Origin: Dermacentor variabilis
Taxonomy: Eukaryota; Arthropoda; Arachnida; Ixodida; Ixodidae
Length of the DNA stretch: 64,000 bases
Direction: 5' to 3'
NCBI RefSeq assembly: GCF_050947875.1
Contig: NC_134570.1
Span: forward strand, 101,412,122 to 101,476,121
Shown here: in pieces, positions 46,270 through 57,022 of the stretch
Layout of the letters: every line of letters starts with the position of its first letter
Position numbering within the stretch: the stretch's first letter is position 1
Notes under the pieces: generated by a model
Database searches by the model: none
What the model saw: only the letters and a program-made list of their open reading frames with translations
Told to the model about the DNA's origin: nothing
Position numbers and translations under genes: made by a program

Positions 46270-47978
46270 TTACTTTGCCGCCTGAGAGAGACTACGGGAC
46301 TTACACTTCTTTCTGCGGAGAAGGGTGGTGTAGTCGAAGGGAGAGCCAAGACCGTAGCCATAGTTCAGGCCATAGCCGAGGAGACCGTGGCCGTAGCCGT
46401 AGTGGCCAACGCCGTAGCCAAGGGTACCGACGCCGTAGCCGTAGACTGGAGCGGCGTGGTAAGCACCGACAACAGGGGTAGCGTGGGAAACGGTGGCGAC
46501 AGCTGGGGCGTGGTGGACGGTGGTGGTGGCAACAGCTGGGGCAGCATGGACAGCAGCGACGGCTGGAGCAGCGGCGTAGGTTGCGACGGGGGCGGCCACA
46601 GCGGTGGCGACTGGGGCGTGGGCCACAGTAGTGACAGCTGGGGCAGCGGCGTAGGTGGCGACTGGAGCAGCGTGGGCAACGGTGGCGACACGGGTCACGG
46701 CTGGAGCAACAGCGTAGGAGGCCACGGCTGGGGTAGCAACAGCGGTGGCGACTGGGGCGTGGGCCACAGTGGCGAAAGCTGGTGCAGCTGCGTAAGTAGT
46801 GGCAACCCTGGTCACAGCTGGAGCAGCTGCAACGACTGGAGCGGCGGCGTAGGAGGCGACGGCTGGGGCAACAACAGCGGTGGCGACTGGGGCGTGGGAC
46901 ACAGTGGCGACAGCTGGGGCAGCGGCGTAAGTGGTGGCAATCCTGGTGACAGCTGGAGCAGCGGCAACAACTGGAGCAGCGGCATAGGTGGCAACTGGAG
47001 CAGCGTGGGCAACGGTGGCGACGGCTGGGGCAGCAGCCAGGCCGACGCTGTATCCGGTAGTGCCGACGAAGCCAGCGAAGGCGCTGGTGGCCAGGGCGAG
47101 GACGATGCAGGCGCGAATCTAGGTTAAAATAAAGGAGTATAGAGCAAGGTTCCATCTAAAATCACTTCGGGCGTCTGCTCACAAAACTTGTGATGTATGG
47201 AAATAGGCTTAATTTTCGCTTTGACTGCACGGTGAGCAAGAAATGAACAAGATAATATAACATATATAATACTTGTGGTTTTACGTGCCAAAACCACTTT
47301 CTGATTATGAGGCACGCCGTAGTGGAGGACTCCGGAAATTTTGACCACCTGGGGTTCTTTAACGTGCACCTAAATCTAAGCACACGGGTGTTTTCGCATG
47401 TCGCCCCCATCGAAATGCGGCCGCCGTGGCCGGGATTCGATCCCGCGACCTCGTGCTCACCAGCCCAACACCATAGCCACTGAGCAACCACGGCGGGTCA
47501 AGAAATGAACAAGAGCCACTGCCATAAATTGCCGGCTTTCCCAAAATTTTAATATCATGAGCCTTTGTTTATTAATGGCATTCGCCAAGGTACTGGAGAC
47601 GTATTGTTCTGAAATTATATAGTTACACAATAGAAACATTTAATTTTGTAATACAAGCACGCCGCTTGAAAAGAGTGCATGGTATTTGTTTTGAGCGTTA
47701 GTTTTCACTTCTCTCTATGAATTAGATAGCCTCTGCATCTTCTGCAGACGCATTTAACGCTTGAAAATAACCTACCTAAGTATGCTGAAGTTGAAAGCGC
47801 CTATCTAAACCTGCTTATCCCATCCCTCGTCTTAAAGTGTAATACAATTGGAATTTTGCGCTTTATACTCTGGCGCAATACGCGCTATAGAAGTTACTGC
47901 CAAACCAAGTGCCATTAAGTATAGGGGATGCACACTGTATATCACTGACAACCAATAGATTTCCGAAAAGCTTACCAT
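46270..47978 (-). CDS. secreted Ala/Pro/Val-rich cuticle-type protein, copy 3
   Basis: Two coding exons: 47978-47976 (ATG, then GTAAGC) and 47118-46270 (after AACCTAG), giving 283 aa, the longest of the three. The signal peptide ends LALATSAFA, followed by GFVGTTGYSVGLAAAP. The body consists of AAPVVAAAPAVTR, ATTYAAAPA and HAPVATAVAAP-type blocks, one set more than copy 2. The Gly/Tyr block YGYGVGTLGYGVGHYGYG and basic LLRRKKC end are conserved, while the last residues differ (SLSQAAK). The 857-bp intron contains a 246-bp SINE; without it the intron would be 595 bp, close to copies 1 (589) and 2 (624). I infer a cuticle structural protein. Regulation is probably shared with copies 1 and 2, given the matching promoter. 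Confidence 0.87.
47253..47498 (-). mobile_element. intact tRNA-derived SINE with 16-bp target duplication
   Basis: On the minus strand a 72-nt tRNA-like head (47,494-47,423) begins GCCGTGG and ends CCACGGC, which pair as an acceptor stem. It contains TTGCTCAGTGGC (A box) and GGGATCGAATCCC (B box and T-arm). A tRNA-unrelated body and AT-rich tail follow. Exact 16-bp copies of CAAGAAATGAACAAGA flank it (47,237-47,252 and 47,499-47,514). I know this sequence type as very common in hard ticks; the name Ruka may apply but I am not sure. Confidence 0.9.
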
Positions 47979-48034
47979 TTTGACTTCAGAGCTGCTGCTG
48001 GGCCAACTGCTGGCTGTTGTAAGTCTCGGAGTTC

Positions 48035-48042
48035 CTTATATA
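48035..48042 (-). promoter_or_regulatory. TATA box of cuticle-type gene copy 3
   Basis: TATATAAG on the minus strand with GCCAGCAG about 30 bp downstream. The next 220 bp upstream are conserved with copies 1, 2 and 4. Confidence 0.78.
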
Positions 48043-49010
48043 GGCCGTCTGTCGTGCCCTAATGTCATGCGCAGCGAGAAACAGAAATGCTGCTGCAGAA
48101 GAAGCACGCGCCCCCTCGCCAGTTCGCTGTATACCGGACTTTCGCACCGGAGCCAAGGTGATACGTGTGCCGGAATATAATGAAACTCCACCCTGAAACA
48201 ATGATAAGTGGTGAGGTGAGGTGAAGAAAAGGCAGTCCAGAGGCTTCGATGATTGTTCGAGCACCGGTCATGCAAGCGGCCAATGCTAAATGCAGGTCAT
48301 TTTCATTTTTTTCTTGACATGACGGACCAACATAAGCGAAGGTGTACAAGACATGTCAGCGTTCCCGGTACCGGCAGGTACAAGCAAGCCACCGTTCCCG
48401 GCCTGTTGCAGCTTGCGCAGCATTGCGCCTGTTCGGGAGATTCCTAGTGTCGTTCGTGTCAGTCGATGGCGGAGGCCAGCAGCAAGAATGTAAGAAACCG
48501 CCCAATTCCACATTAAAACGTGCAGGCGCAGGAATCATAGCTGCGTTTTTTTATTTCATTGCAACGAGCACAGTTACAATCAGCCAATTTACAAGACTGA
48601 AAATATATATGTCGCCGGTGTTACCTATCGCTGTTATATTAGTAGACACAAAGGCGACAATAGCGCGCTTTTTAAGCGTAGCAACAGCGGCGTGTTGACT
48701 TCTGTTGGTGGTTGCGGGCACTGCACTAGTCTAAGCAGGAAACAATACGAAATGCTTTGTGTCCCCTTAGGTGCTAGTCAGCTAATACATTCAAGCCCAT
48801 GTTTTGAATAAAAATTATGCTGCTGTATGCAGAGTTGCAGCATAAAAGAAGGTGTACTGATGTTCGTGAAGCCCGACGGGGTAACCGTACTAACTTAAGG
48901 GCACTGTTGCAGCCGATGGCAGAATTAAGTGTTGTTGTGTGTGTTAGACACTCGTGAAATATTTTATTGTAGCTGGGCGAGTAAGCCTTATTACAGGCCG
49001 TTGCCATTCC

Positions 49011-50814
49011 CCAAGCGCAGTCACGTGGAACTCCGAATTCTTTCAGAGAAGCCGGCCTACCGCGACGTTGTTCCTCCTTTTAGTCTCATAAATTCCTCCT
49101 TCATCGCCATCAGCGTGGCGAATTTTTTTTGTCACACACAAGCTCCAGTATTCAAGCGGATGCATCATTTTTGCGTGCGCAGCTCTATGTGTGTTTTCAT
49201 TTCGCGAGATTTTGACTGGTGCGGTGTAAATCATGACAATCGAAACAAGTGCGAATGAAATCAAATCAAGCAAGCCAAAAAGAACGCGTGCGAGGGCGGA
49301 CACGAGTATTGGATAGTACGAAAGGTGCGGTCCGGCTGAGACCAGATGTGGTTATGCATCCAGTTGATGGGCGGGTCCTGATCATGGAGGATGAGACAAG
49401 GTCTATAAAATGAGATCTATAGGATGAGACAAGATCTTTCGCGGCATAGTTATTTATTGTGTGTTTGGTTAGCAAAAGGTTTTCTTGTTTGGATTTCATT
49501 GTGAAATAAATAAATAGCATTACCTTCATATCATATGTGAAAGTTACCGCCCGTGTTACTTTAACGTTCTCTTCCGCTACCTCCGTTTTATTTGCGATCA
49601 ATATGATATGCCGTAAACACCAACTAGCCTAAACTGAAGTTATTCTGAAGCATCACCTTGCACTCTAAATGCCGAAGTCTTCGCCTTTCTTTACGATTTA
49701 CCCTTACTATTTGGTAAAATTGTGTAGTGCGACGTCCTGACACTGTTGAGACATGGCTATTGAGTTCTCGCCGGTCTATTGAGAGGCAGAAGGGATTGAG
49801 CAGAACGAGAGCGTCGACTGAGGCCATCTGCCATGACAGTAGACTCGCCATTACATCGTTGGGCCCAAGAAGGGGCAATTACTTTTTTTCTAATGGAAAA
49901 GCAGTCACTCTGAACACTCGACGCTCGCTTGTGCGCCTGCACAAGTTTGTAGAAGCGAACGATATCCTTTTGTTTCCCAGAAAATGCCCCGAAATACGGT
50001 GAGTCGCCGTCGCAAGAGCGGCTTGGAATTGGTTGCCTTCACACGTTTGCAGGGCGAAAGGTTTCCACGTTGCTCTGAAACCACCCGGAAACACGACAAG
50101 TCGCCCTGTAAGTGGTCGTGGCGGGTTGTTCGGAATAATGCCAGCGCCTTCGTTCGCTACTGCATTGGCACCTCAAGCGGTGAGCCGCGTGGCGGTTCTA
50201 TACTTTACCTGACTGCCGTAACACAGACTCGACTGCCTCGCACACCTCAATTCCTTCGCTCAACCTCGGCATGTACCCGCCGTAGTTTCTCAGAGGCTAT
50301 GGTGCTGGGCTGACGGCGGTCAAAGCTCTCAAACGAAAAGCAAAGTGCTTTCGCTGCCATTCCATCGTCACAGAGTGAAATTATTGTCATTTTTTGGCCT
50401 TGCCAGTCTGGCGTCCTTTCTTGTTCGGAGGTGCCCGGGCTCGCGATTCTTGTTTTCGTTCAGCATCGCGGGAAGGTTCTTAGTCTGCGGCTGTTTCGGG
50501 CCGGCGCCGTTTACATTCTCGTTTCTCTTCCCTCTGGCACTCCTCGTGCGTATGTTGTTCTTCGGGTGTACGAACTATACGTGTTTGCCCCATCGATACC
50601 TTTCCTGCTTATATACATCGACAACCTTGACGTCACGCTATTAATACCAGCGACCGTACTAATCTGTTCCGTATTTTGACATCTGCACCGCCGCGCTGCA
50701 CCCGCAGGACGCTCCACCGTTTTTTTTTTTTTAGAAATCGCCAAGTTCGTTTCTGTTGCCACATGCTGAAAAAAACTGCGGAATCTTAGTCATATACAGC
50801 TTTCGTTGTAATTG
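49011..50814. other. spacer, no secure gene
   Basis: A 109-codon plus ORF at 49,984-50,313 starts just after a pyrimidine tract with CAG and has GTGAGT 15 bases after its ATG, so 49,981-49,998 could be a tiny exon. Overlapping ORFs at 50,345-50,679 are unrecognised. A word (GTCAAAGCTCTC...AAAGCAAAGTGCTT) near 50,318-50,350 recurs near 62,537. Confidence 0.35.
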
Positions 50815-52400
50815 TAATCCGTCTCAACAAAGCAAAAAGCAAGCTTATAGACTCATCGACCGTATTAATAGGGCACTTGCTGAAGAAAGGACTAAAGCTA
50901 GATGCAAACGAAATCAAAGAACTTGAAATGATGCCAAAAGCAATCGATGTCCAAGCAATACAACGGCTCTGCGGAATGATCAATTATCTCGCCAGATTCT
51001 TGCCGAAAATTTCGCGAGTAATAAATCCATAGGGAAAAGTCACTGTCAATGACACGCTATGGCATTGGGGAAAGCCATAAGAAAAAGAATTTCAGAAGGG
51101 AAAAGGCACTGTCACAAAAGCTGTATTTCTGTCCTACTTTGACTCAATAATCCACGTAGAAATTCAGTATGATTGAAGCCATTTTAGACTAACAGCACCT
51201 CTCATTCAAAGCGTGCAGCCAGTCTCGATAGCCAGCAGAGCACTTATACCGACAGAATCCGCTACGCGCCGATTGAAAAGGAAATGTTAGCTATCGCCCC
51301 TGCATTAAACAAGTTCCACCCCTAAATATTCGTAAGAGAAGTAAACGTCATAAGTAATCACAAATCGCTTGAAGTGATCCTGAAGAAACGATTGGATCAA
51401 ATTCCAATATGACCACAAGGCATGACTCTTCAGACGCAATGATACAACACTGTCATCGAGCACAGATCAGGCAAACATTTATTTTGGCTTATACGATTTC
51501 TCATGCATTGCTTCCCAACGACAGCTACAAACAAGAAGTTGAAAGCATCAACGACTTACACTATACCTGACTGCGAGGAAAGAAATTCTGGAGGAGATTC
51601 ACTCTGCGACAGAGAGCGATCAATCACTTTGAAGGTTGAAAGCAATCACCTTGTCAGGTTGGCCACAAGATAAGCGTACACTACTCGACGGCATGCGCAT
51701 GTACTTCACATGCAGCAATCAACTCATTTTTAAGGACGTGCGCCTAATCGCCCCAATGAGTGTGTGAGAAAATATCAAAGCAACCATGCACTCATCCCAA
51801 CTTATTATTCAGAGCTGTCTACGACGCTCTTGTGAATGCGTGTTTTGGCCAGGAATGAAGGCGGAAATAAAAGACCACATCGCAGGGTGTGAAGTTTGTT
51901 AGAAGCAAGCACACTTTTTGCAATGAGAAACTCTATATCCTTATCCAGAACCAAGCTACTCAAGGGAGGCTGTTGGGTGCGACATTTCAGAGTATAAAGG
52001 AAAGAACTTCTTGATTACAGTGGAGTGCTAAAGTAAATTTTGGGAAAGGAACCAACTGAATTTAGTGACCTCTATCCAAGTAATACTCTAACTAAAATCT
52101 CACTTTGCAATTCACCCAACACCAACAGTGCTGATGACCACAAACGGACCACAATTCAGCAAAGAAGCATTCGACAACATTTCATAAAGCTGGAATTTCG
52201 AACATAAAACGTCAAGCCCCAGATACCCGCCTTCTAATGGAATGGCTGAATAAACCGGGCAAAAATGCTGCTCAAGGAAGCAGACGACAGCCACTGAGGC
52301 ACACAAATGGCGTTTGTTGCTTACAGAAACGCTGGGCTGCAAGAACGGAACGCTTCAAGTAATTTCCTTAATGCTGCTTTCTTTAAATATTTCAGAACCT
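50815..52400 (+). pseudogene. Gypsy-type pol remnant: RT thumb, RNase H, integrase
   Basis: In one frame the start reads LIGHLLKKGLKLDANEIK, then IQRLCGMINYLARFLPKIS, the end of a Gypsy RT ('flGh..s..G', 'flGm.nYl.kF.p.ls'). Next come HVEIQYD (RNase H catalytic Asp) and SIASRAL. Further on, CVFWPGMKAEIKDHIAGCEVC is the integrase zinc-binding part, TTNGPQFSKEAFDNI holds the second Asp of the DDE core, and RYPPSNGMAE is where its Glu would follow. MAFVAYRNAGLQERN closes the core. Many stops are present. It starts after the RT catalytic blocks and no LTR was found. Confidence 0.75.
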
Positions 52401-52514
52401 TCCACCGCCATGGTTTCGATAGCGTATCAAACAGTTATTTATCGATGTTTATCCCTATGAAAGAGGAATATATTCTTGTGTCTGCTGTGCACGCGAGAAC
52501 GCATACGTGTTAAG

Positions 52515-52645
52515 TGTCAGGTTGGCCGCAGTACTAAAATAATTGCCGGCTACGCCTTGGAAGGAAATGGGTAGGCTGTGGAAGCTTACCTTGGCACCAG
52601 AAGATTGCTGAATCTTTTCACTTGAAATGTGTACAATGCTCCTAC
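52515..52645 (+). repeat. unclassified dispersed repeat, copy 2
   Basis: Matches 35,465-35,600 (GCAGTACTAAAATAATTGCC, then CTTGGAAGGAAATGGGTAGG). It is followed, as there, by decayed SINE sequence. Confidence 0.55.
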
Positions 52646-52689
52646 GCTCTGCCGTTTCCTAATAGTACTTGCAGGGGTTCTACGTGCGA

Positions 52690-52865
52690 AGCCCCACGCT
52701 ATCATTATCAGGCACGCTTTAAGTGGGGACTGTGGATTAGTTTTGGCCACGTAGGTTTCAATAACACGCACCCAATGCACGGGCGTTCTTCCATTTCCTG
52801 GCAGCAGGGATTTCATCCCGCGACATTGTGATTAGGATGGCAACGTAATGTAACGCTGTTGGCCA
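52690..52865 (-). mobile_element. decayed tRNA-derived SINE
   Basis: Minus-strand sequence runs in the same order as the intact SINE: a CATTGTGATT-side head, CGCGGGATGAAATCCC (B-box region), then GTGCATTGGGTGCGTGTTAT and GTGGCCAAAAC. It is about 70% alike by eye and lies against the 5' end of the old CR1. Confidence 0.6.
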
Positions 52866-53202
52866 ACAAATTGTCGTTGTTTGCACAGGTTTTCCTGTTT
52901 CCTACCGTCCCAGTCACCATCGATGCATGAAGCTGTCCAGCAGCAAACAAAGGTGACGGCGATCACGGCACTTGCTGTCAGCCAACCCCTGGCTTGCCCT
53001 CGGTTATGTTGCTGCGCATGCTTGACGAGGACCACTTATCACACATATCTACGCTGACATCACGAGACCGGACCTTAAAAGACACTCCGCAACACTTCTT
53101 CGGCAGTGGGTACGGTTGAATCGCAGGGATATTGCCGTTGACCAACAAATGTCGTTCTTTGCACAGGTTTGTTATATTTCAACGTAAACTAGTGACGACC
53201 CT

Positions 53203-53433
53203 ATGTTATTGATTCTGCCATGCCCACAAGGGTGGCTTTTTACTGCTCATATTTGTTTTTGTGCCTGTAAACTCCTGATTTGCGGGGACGTGGAGCAAAA
53301 CCCTCGCCCGATGATTGAGAACATCTTGGCAAATCAGCTGAAAGGCCAATCGCAAACGTTAAATGAGCCTAACGACATTATTGAGACAGTGGCAGAAAGA
53401 AAGCAAACTGGGAATACTTTAACAAGACCTTAG
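53203..53433 (+). pseudogene. old CR1 ORF1 start with degenerate 2A-like motif
   Basis: A 76-codon stretch reads ILPCPQGWLFTAHI, then LLICGDVEQNPRPM. GDVEQNPRP corresponds to the 2A consensus DxExNPGP with Gly changed to Arg, which should abolish 2A activity. ILPCPQ also matches VLPCPQ at the same place in the intact CR1. Stops follow, with coiled-coil/RRM remains down to about 54,000. Confidence 0.7.
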
Positions 53434-54041
53434 CGTGAAGATGACTATTTGCTCAAAGACGTACGTAAGAAATGTTCGCAAATCCAGGTGCCCGAGAACA
53501 GAATAATTTTATTGGAGAGTGTACTTAAGCAACAAGCCAGATAAATGACGAATCTTGAAAATCGTAACCGAAAGTGCAATTTTCTTATTCATGGAATGGA
53601 ATATCTAACTAGGGAAACAGAAACAGTCTTATGAGAAATGGTAATTGATGAAATGTTTAGAAGAAACTTTATGTATCGTGCAGCTCGTTCATTCACCTGA
53701 TTGGAAGGCGATCCCATTGACGCCCTCTCATTTTAAATTTTCAAGGCTTTTTAGAAAAACAAAATGTTCTTTGGAATGCTAGAAAGCTTAAGGACACCCG
53801 TCTGTTTATACAAACTTATTTCAGCAAATCCACACTGCGCAAGCATAAACTTGTGTGGCAGTCTGCTCAAGCCGAAAGAGCAAACGGCGAACCCATTTCG
53901 TTGATAAACGATGAACTTAAAGAAGATAATGTTATTTTTGCTTAGGACGATGTAGTTAATAAGCGTGTTCCTATCTTTGAAAACAACTTATCTTATGTTC
54001 CTACTTGACAGAGTGCGCTAGGTGGATTTAAACAGCTACGC

Positions 54042-56560
54042 GTGCTCAATTTAATTTCTCGAAGCTTACTGAATAAAATTGATAAGCTGGAGCGTGTTCT
54101 CTGCAGGTACGATCCTCACATCACAACTATAACCCAAGCATGGTTTCATGCTAGTATAAGTGATGATATGAGAGTGACGTCATCCCATCGAATATTTAGA
54201 CGTGATTGGTCGTGCCGAGGATGTGGCGTTGCAGTTATTGTAAAACGCATGCACCCGTAGTAGTCCAGACAAAAACAGAAGACCACGGAAGCCTTTCTTC
54301 ACTGTAAACGGCTGGTGTCCCGTCTTCACAGTGTGCGCAGTGTATAGACCTCTTTGTGCCCCTCCACATTTTTTACTTAAAATAATTGACGAGATGTCAT
54401 GGAATGTACGCGGTGAAATAATTATAACCGGATATTTGAACTTGCCACCAATTAGCTTTTCTTGTGAAAACATAATCGGTCGACTGGATAATCCGCTGCT
54501 TGACGTAATGTTGCACATCACTTGGAAGAACTTGCACGTGGCGTGACTCGTGAATGCTGTCGAGGTGGTAATATATTAGATTTGTTCTTTGTTACCAGAA
54601 GCCTAAATGACCGTGAAATCACACTAGAAGATTGCATATATGACCACTGGCTAGTATTACTAACATGGCGGCTTTCCCATTGTTTTAAAAGTCCTAGGCC
54701 AGCTTTAAAGACAGTGAAATATTTCCTTAAAGCGGACGACCAGTCAATACTGGATGAGCTTTGGAACATTGTTGATTGTCTACCAAAAGTAGACGCGGCC
54801 ACATTATGATACAAATTCAAGGAAGTTTTTATGAGCTGTATCGAAAACTTCGTCCCAACTTAACGCATCCGGTATAACCGCCTAAACCCTTCCATCGACC
54901 GAAATATTTTACACATGAGACAAAGTCTAAAAAGACTACAAAGAAAAAAAAGAAATGCAGTGCTTTTTCAAAGTCTTCAGTGGAGGTTATCAAGCGCGCT
55001 ATCATCTGCCAGACAGAGGTATTTCTTGTCAATTTACCTACATTATGAAAACAAACTTGGACAGCTTTTATTGTTACATGATAGGCAACAGGATTCACAT
55101 TGAGCAGTTAAAAAATAAAGACACGTTAATCACTGATCCCACAATTACGCATCCAAAGTTGAACGAATATTTTCCATCTGTGTTTTTCGCCATGTGATGC
55201 TGAGCCGCAACACCCTTACGCCCCGTCTTGCAACGGACACGTCTTAAAATCGTACGAAATGTGTTGTCTTGGATATTAAGCATTAATAAATCGCGTTGGG
55301 GACCAGAAAGTATTTCTAATGTCTTCTTGCGTCGATATGCTGAACCGATCTCATATCCTGACAACTATCTTCAGCCTATCTTTGACCTCTGCTATATTGC
55401 CTGATGATTGGTGTGTGGCGAGGGTGATCGAAATTCAAAAGAAAGGCGATGTTCTGCATTCAGAAACCTACAGACCCATTTCCCTAACCTCCATTTGTTA
55501 CAAAACACTAAAACACGTTATCGCTCACTTTATTAACAAATTTTTTGAAGCTAATGATTTAATTTCCGAATTCTACCATGGTTTGAGTAAGGGTTTATCA
55601 AATAACACGCAGCTTGTAACTATTATTCACGAACTGGCACTGGCTTTCCACTCTAGGGGACAGGTGGAGAAATTACTGCTTGATTTTATTGAGGCGTTCG
55701 ACACTGTACCGCGCGGAAAAATTGTTAGAAAACTTCAGACGTTCCGTCTTGCATATTTTTTAGTCAACTGGATAGGCTCATACCTGGCCAACAGAATTTT
55801 ATTCATATATATGAATGGTTTCCCCTCTACGTTCTTACCAGTTACCTCTGGTGTACCACAGGGCAGCGAACTCGGCCGCATTCAATCTTTAATGTATATC
55901 AATGACATTACTTCGGCTATGGATCCCAATATTTACATTAGGTTTTTCCCTGATCACTGAGTGATATTTCGTAGGGTGGTGGGCCACCAACATCAATCCA
56001 GTTTAAGTAACAGTCATGGAGGTATTACCAAATTGTGTTTAGAATGGTCGATGAAGTTATATTCAGAGAAAACTGTGCTACTATGCGTAACTACATGCGT
56101 AAAAAACTATGCGTAACGAACAAAGAAAAATCATGTCCGCTTCACCTACGCTATAAACGATTCTCTAATAAGAGAAGTCAGCGACTACAAGTATGTGGGA
56201 CTTACCGTAAGCAATACTCTTTCCTGCTTCAGGGATGTCGATGATGCTTGCGCGTCTGCAAACCGCAAGCTCAGTTTCTTAAGACACAAGTTCAACTCGG
56301 CGCCTCCTGAGGCCAAGCTTCCAGCTCTCAACACTTTCATTTTACCAAAATTAGAGTATGGAAGCATTGCATGGGATCTAGTTTACAATAAACATAAACA
56401 TAGATTGAAGATAGTGCAAAGGCGTGCTGTTGCTTTTATTTTCAATAAATTTAGGTCAACTGATTCGCCATCACCACTTATGCGCGTCAATGGCACTATA
56501 CCACACTGGAGCATCGAAGAAAAATCACAGGGTAAATTTCCTTTACAATCTATGTGAAGG
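54042..56560 (+). pseudogene. old CR1 endonuclease/reverse transcriptase remnant
   Basis: Endonuclease traces: LNLISRSLLNKID, ITTITQAWFH (ETW lost), GVAVIVKRMHP, AVYRPLCAP, IIITGYLNLPP (GDFN lost), LDLFFVTR and IYDHWLVLL (SDH altered). RT: SETYRPISLTSICYKTLKHV, LLDFIEAFDTVPRGK (first catalytic Asp kept), TSGVPQGSELGRIQSLMYIN, then IRFFPDH where FADD is expected. The C-terminal part 56,195-56,557 contains RLKIVQRRAVAFIFNKF. It is dead at both catalytic blocks. Confidence 0.75.
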
Positions 56561-56575
56561 TGCAGGCACGTATCC

Positions 56576-57000
56576 AGGATATTTTTTCGGGGGGGGGGGG
56601 TGCAACCCAAGGCAACACTTTCTGTAAAAATGACGGGGGATGGGTTCACTGGCACATTTACATTTACTGGCACAAATGTGAATAATTATCAGCGTTCTCC
56701 ATAAAGATGCGTAAATTCGCAAGAGGGAATGGAAATAGGGGGTACCTCACAGAGACGCCTGTGAGATACACCTCTCCTTTACTTGGCAAACAAGGAACCA
56801 CATGAAATAGACTCGCGCATGACAGAAGCACAGGAAGAACACTGCCAATAACAAGAAAACAACAGAAGGTATGAAATAAAAATTTGTAGTAGCATTTTTT
56901 GAATTAGCCCTTGAAGAACTATAGAAAAATATATGCTTGCGTAGCAATCACTCTTCTTTAGGATACTTCGATTACTGTTCTACCAATTTAAGTGCCAAAA
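56576..57000. other. spacer between two CR1 copies
   Basis: It holds an 11-G run at about 56,589-56,599 after CCAGGATATTTTTTC, perhaps the end of an unidentified element. Nothing else is recognised. Confidence 0.4.
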
Positions 57001-57022
57001 CAGTGGACACGGCAGCACCGCC

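Larger units (their letters stand above)
44080..49010. repeat. segmental duplication unit 3
   Basis: Colinear with the other three units: GTTCTAGCTGAATAAATT near 44,120 matches 14,520; TTCGTTTCTTGA-type words follow, then gene, upstream block and 48,400-49,000 matching 39,350-39,800. It has acquired a satellite array, an RTE fragment and a SINE. Confidence 0.7.
52850..56575 (+). mobile_element. decayed CR1-type LINE with duplicated 5' leader
   Basis: It has the same plan as the intact element at 57,001. A 5' leader carries two copies, about 280 bp apart, of a block with CCAACAAATTGTCGTTGTTTG or CCAACAAATGTCGTTCTTTG ending GCACAGGTTT. An ORF1 start with a hydrophobic stretch and GDVEQNPRP (53,280-53,312) follows, then endonuclease, reverse transcriptase and C-terminal remains to about 56,560. 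Stops and shifts are frequent. It is a relative of, not a recent copy of, the intact element. Confidence 0.78.

Noticed and set aside
47423..47494. Free-standing tRNA gene
   Set aside because: It folds like a tRNA but is the head of a SINE with body, tail and target duplication, so it is a retroposon, not a host tRNA gene.
56589..56599. Poly-G run as a G-quadruplex or telomere-like element
   Set aside because: It is a single 11-G homopolymer with no repeated G tracts beside it.
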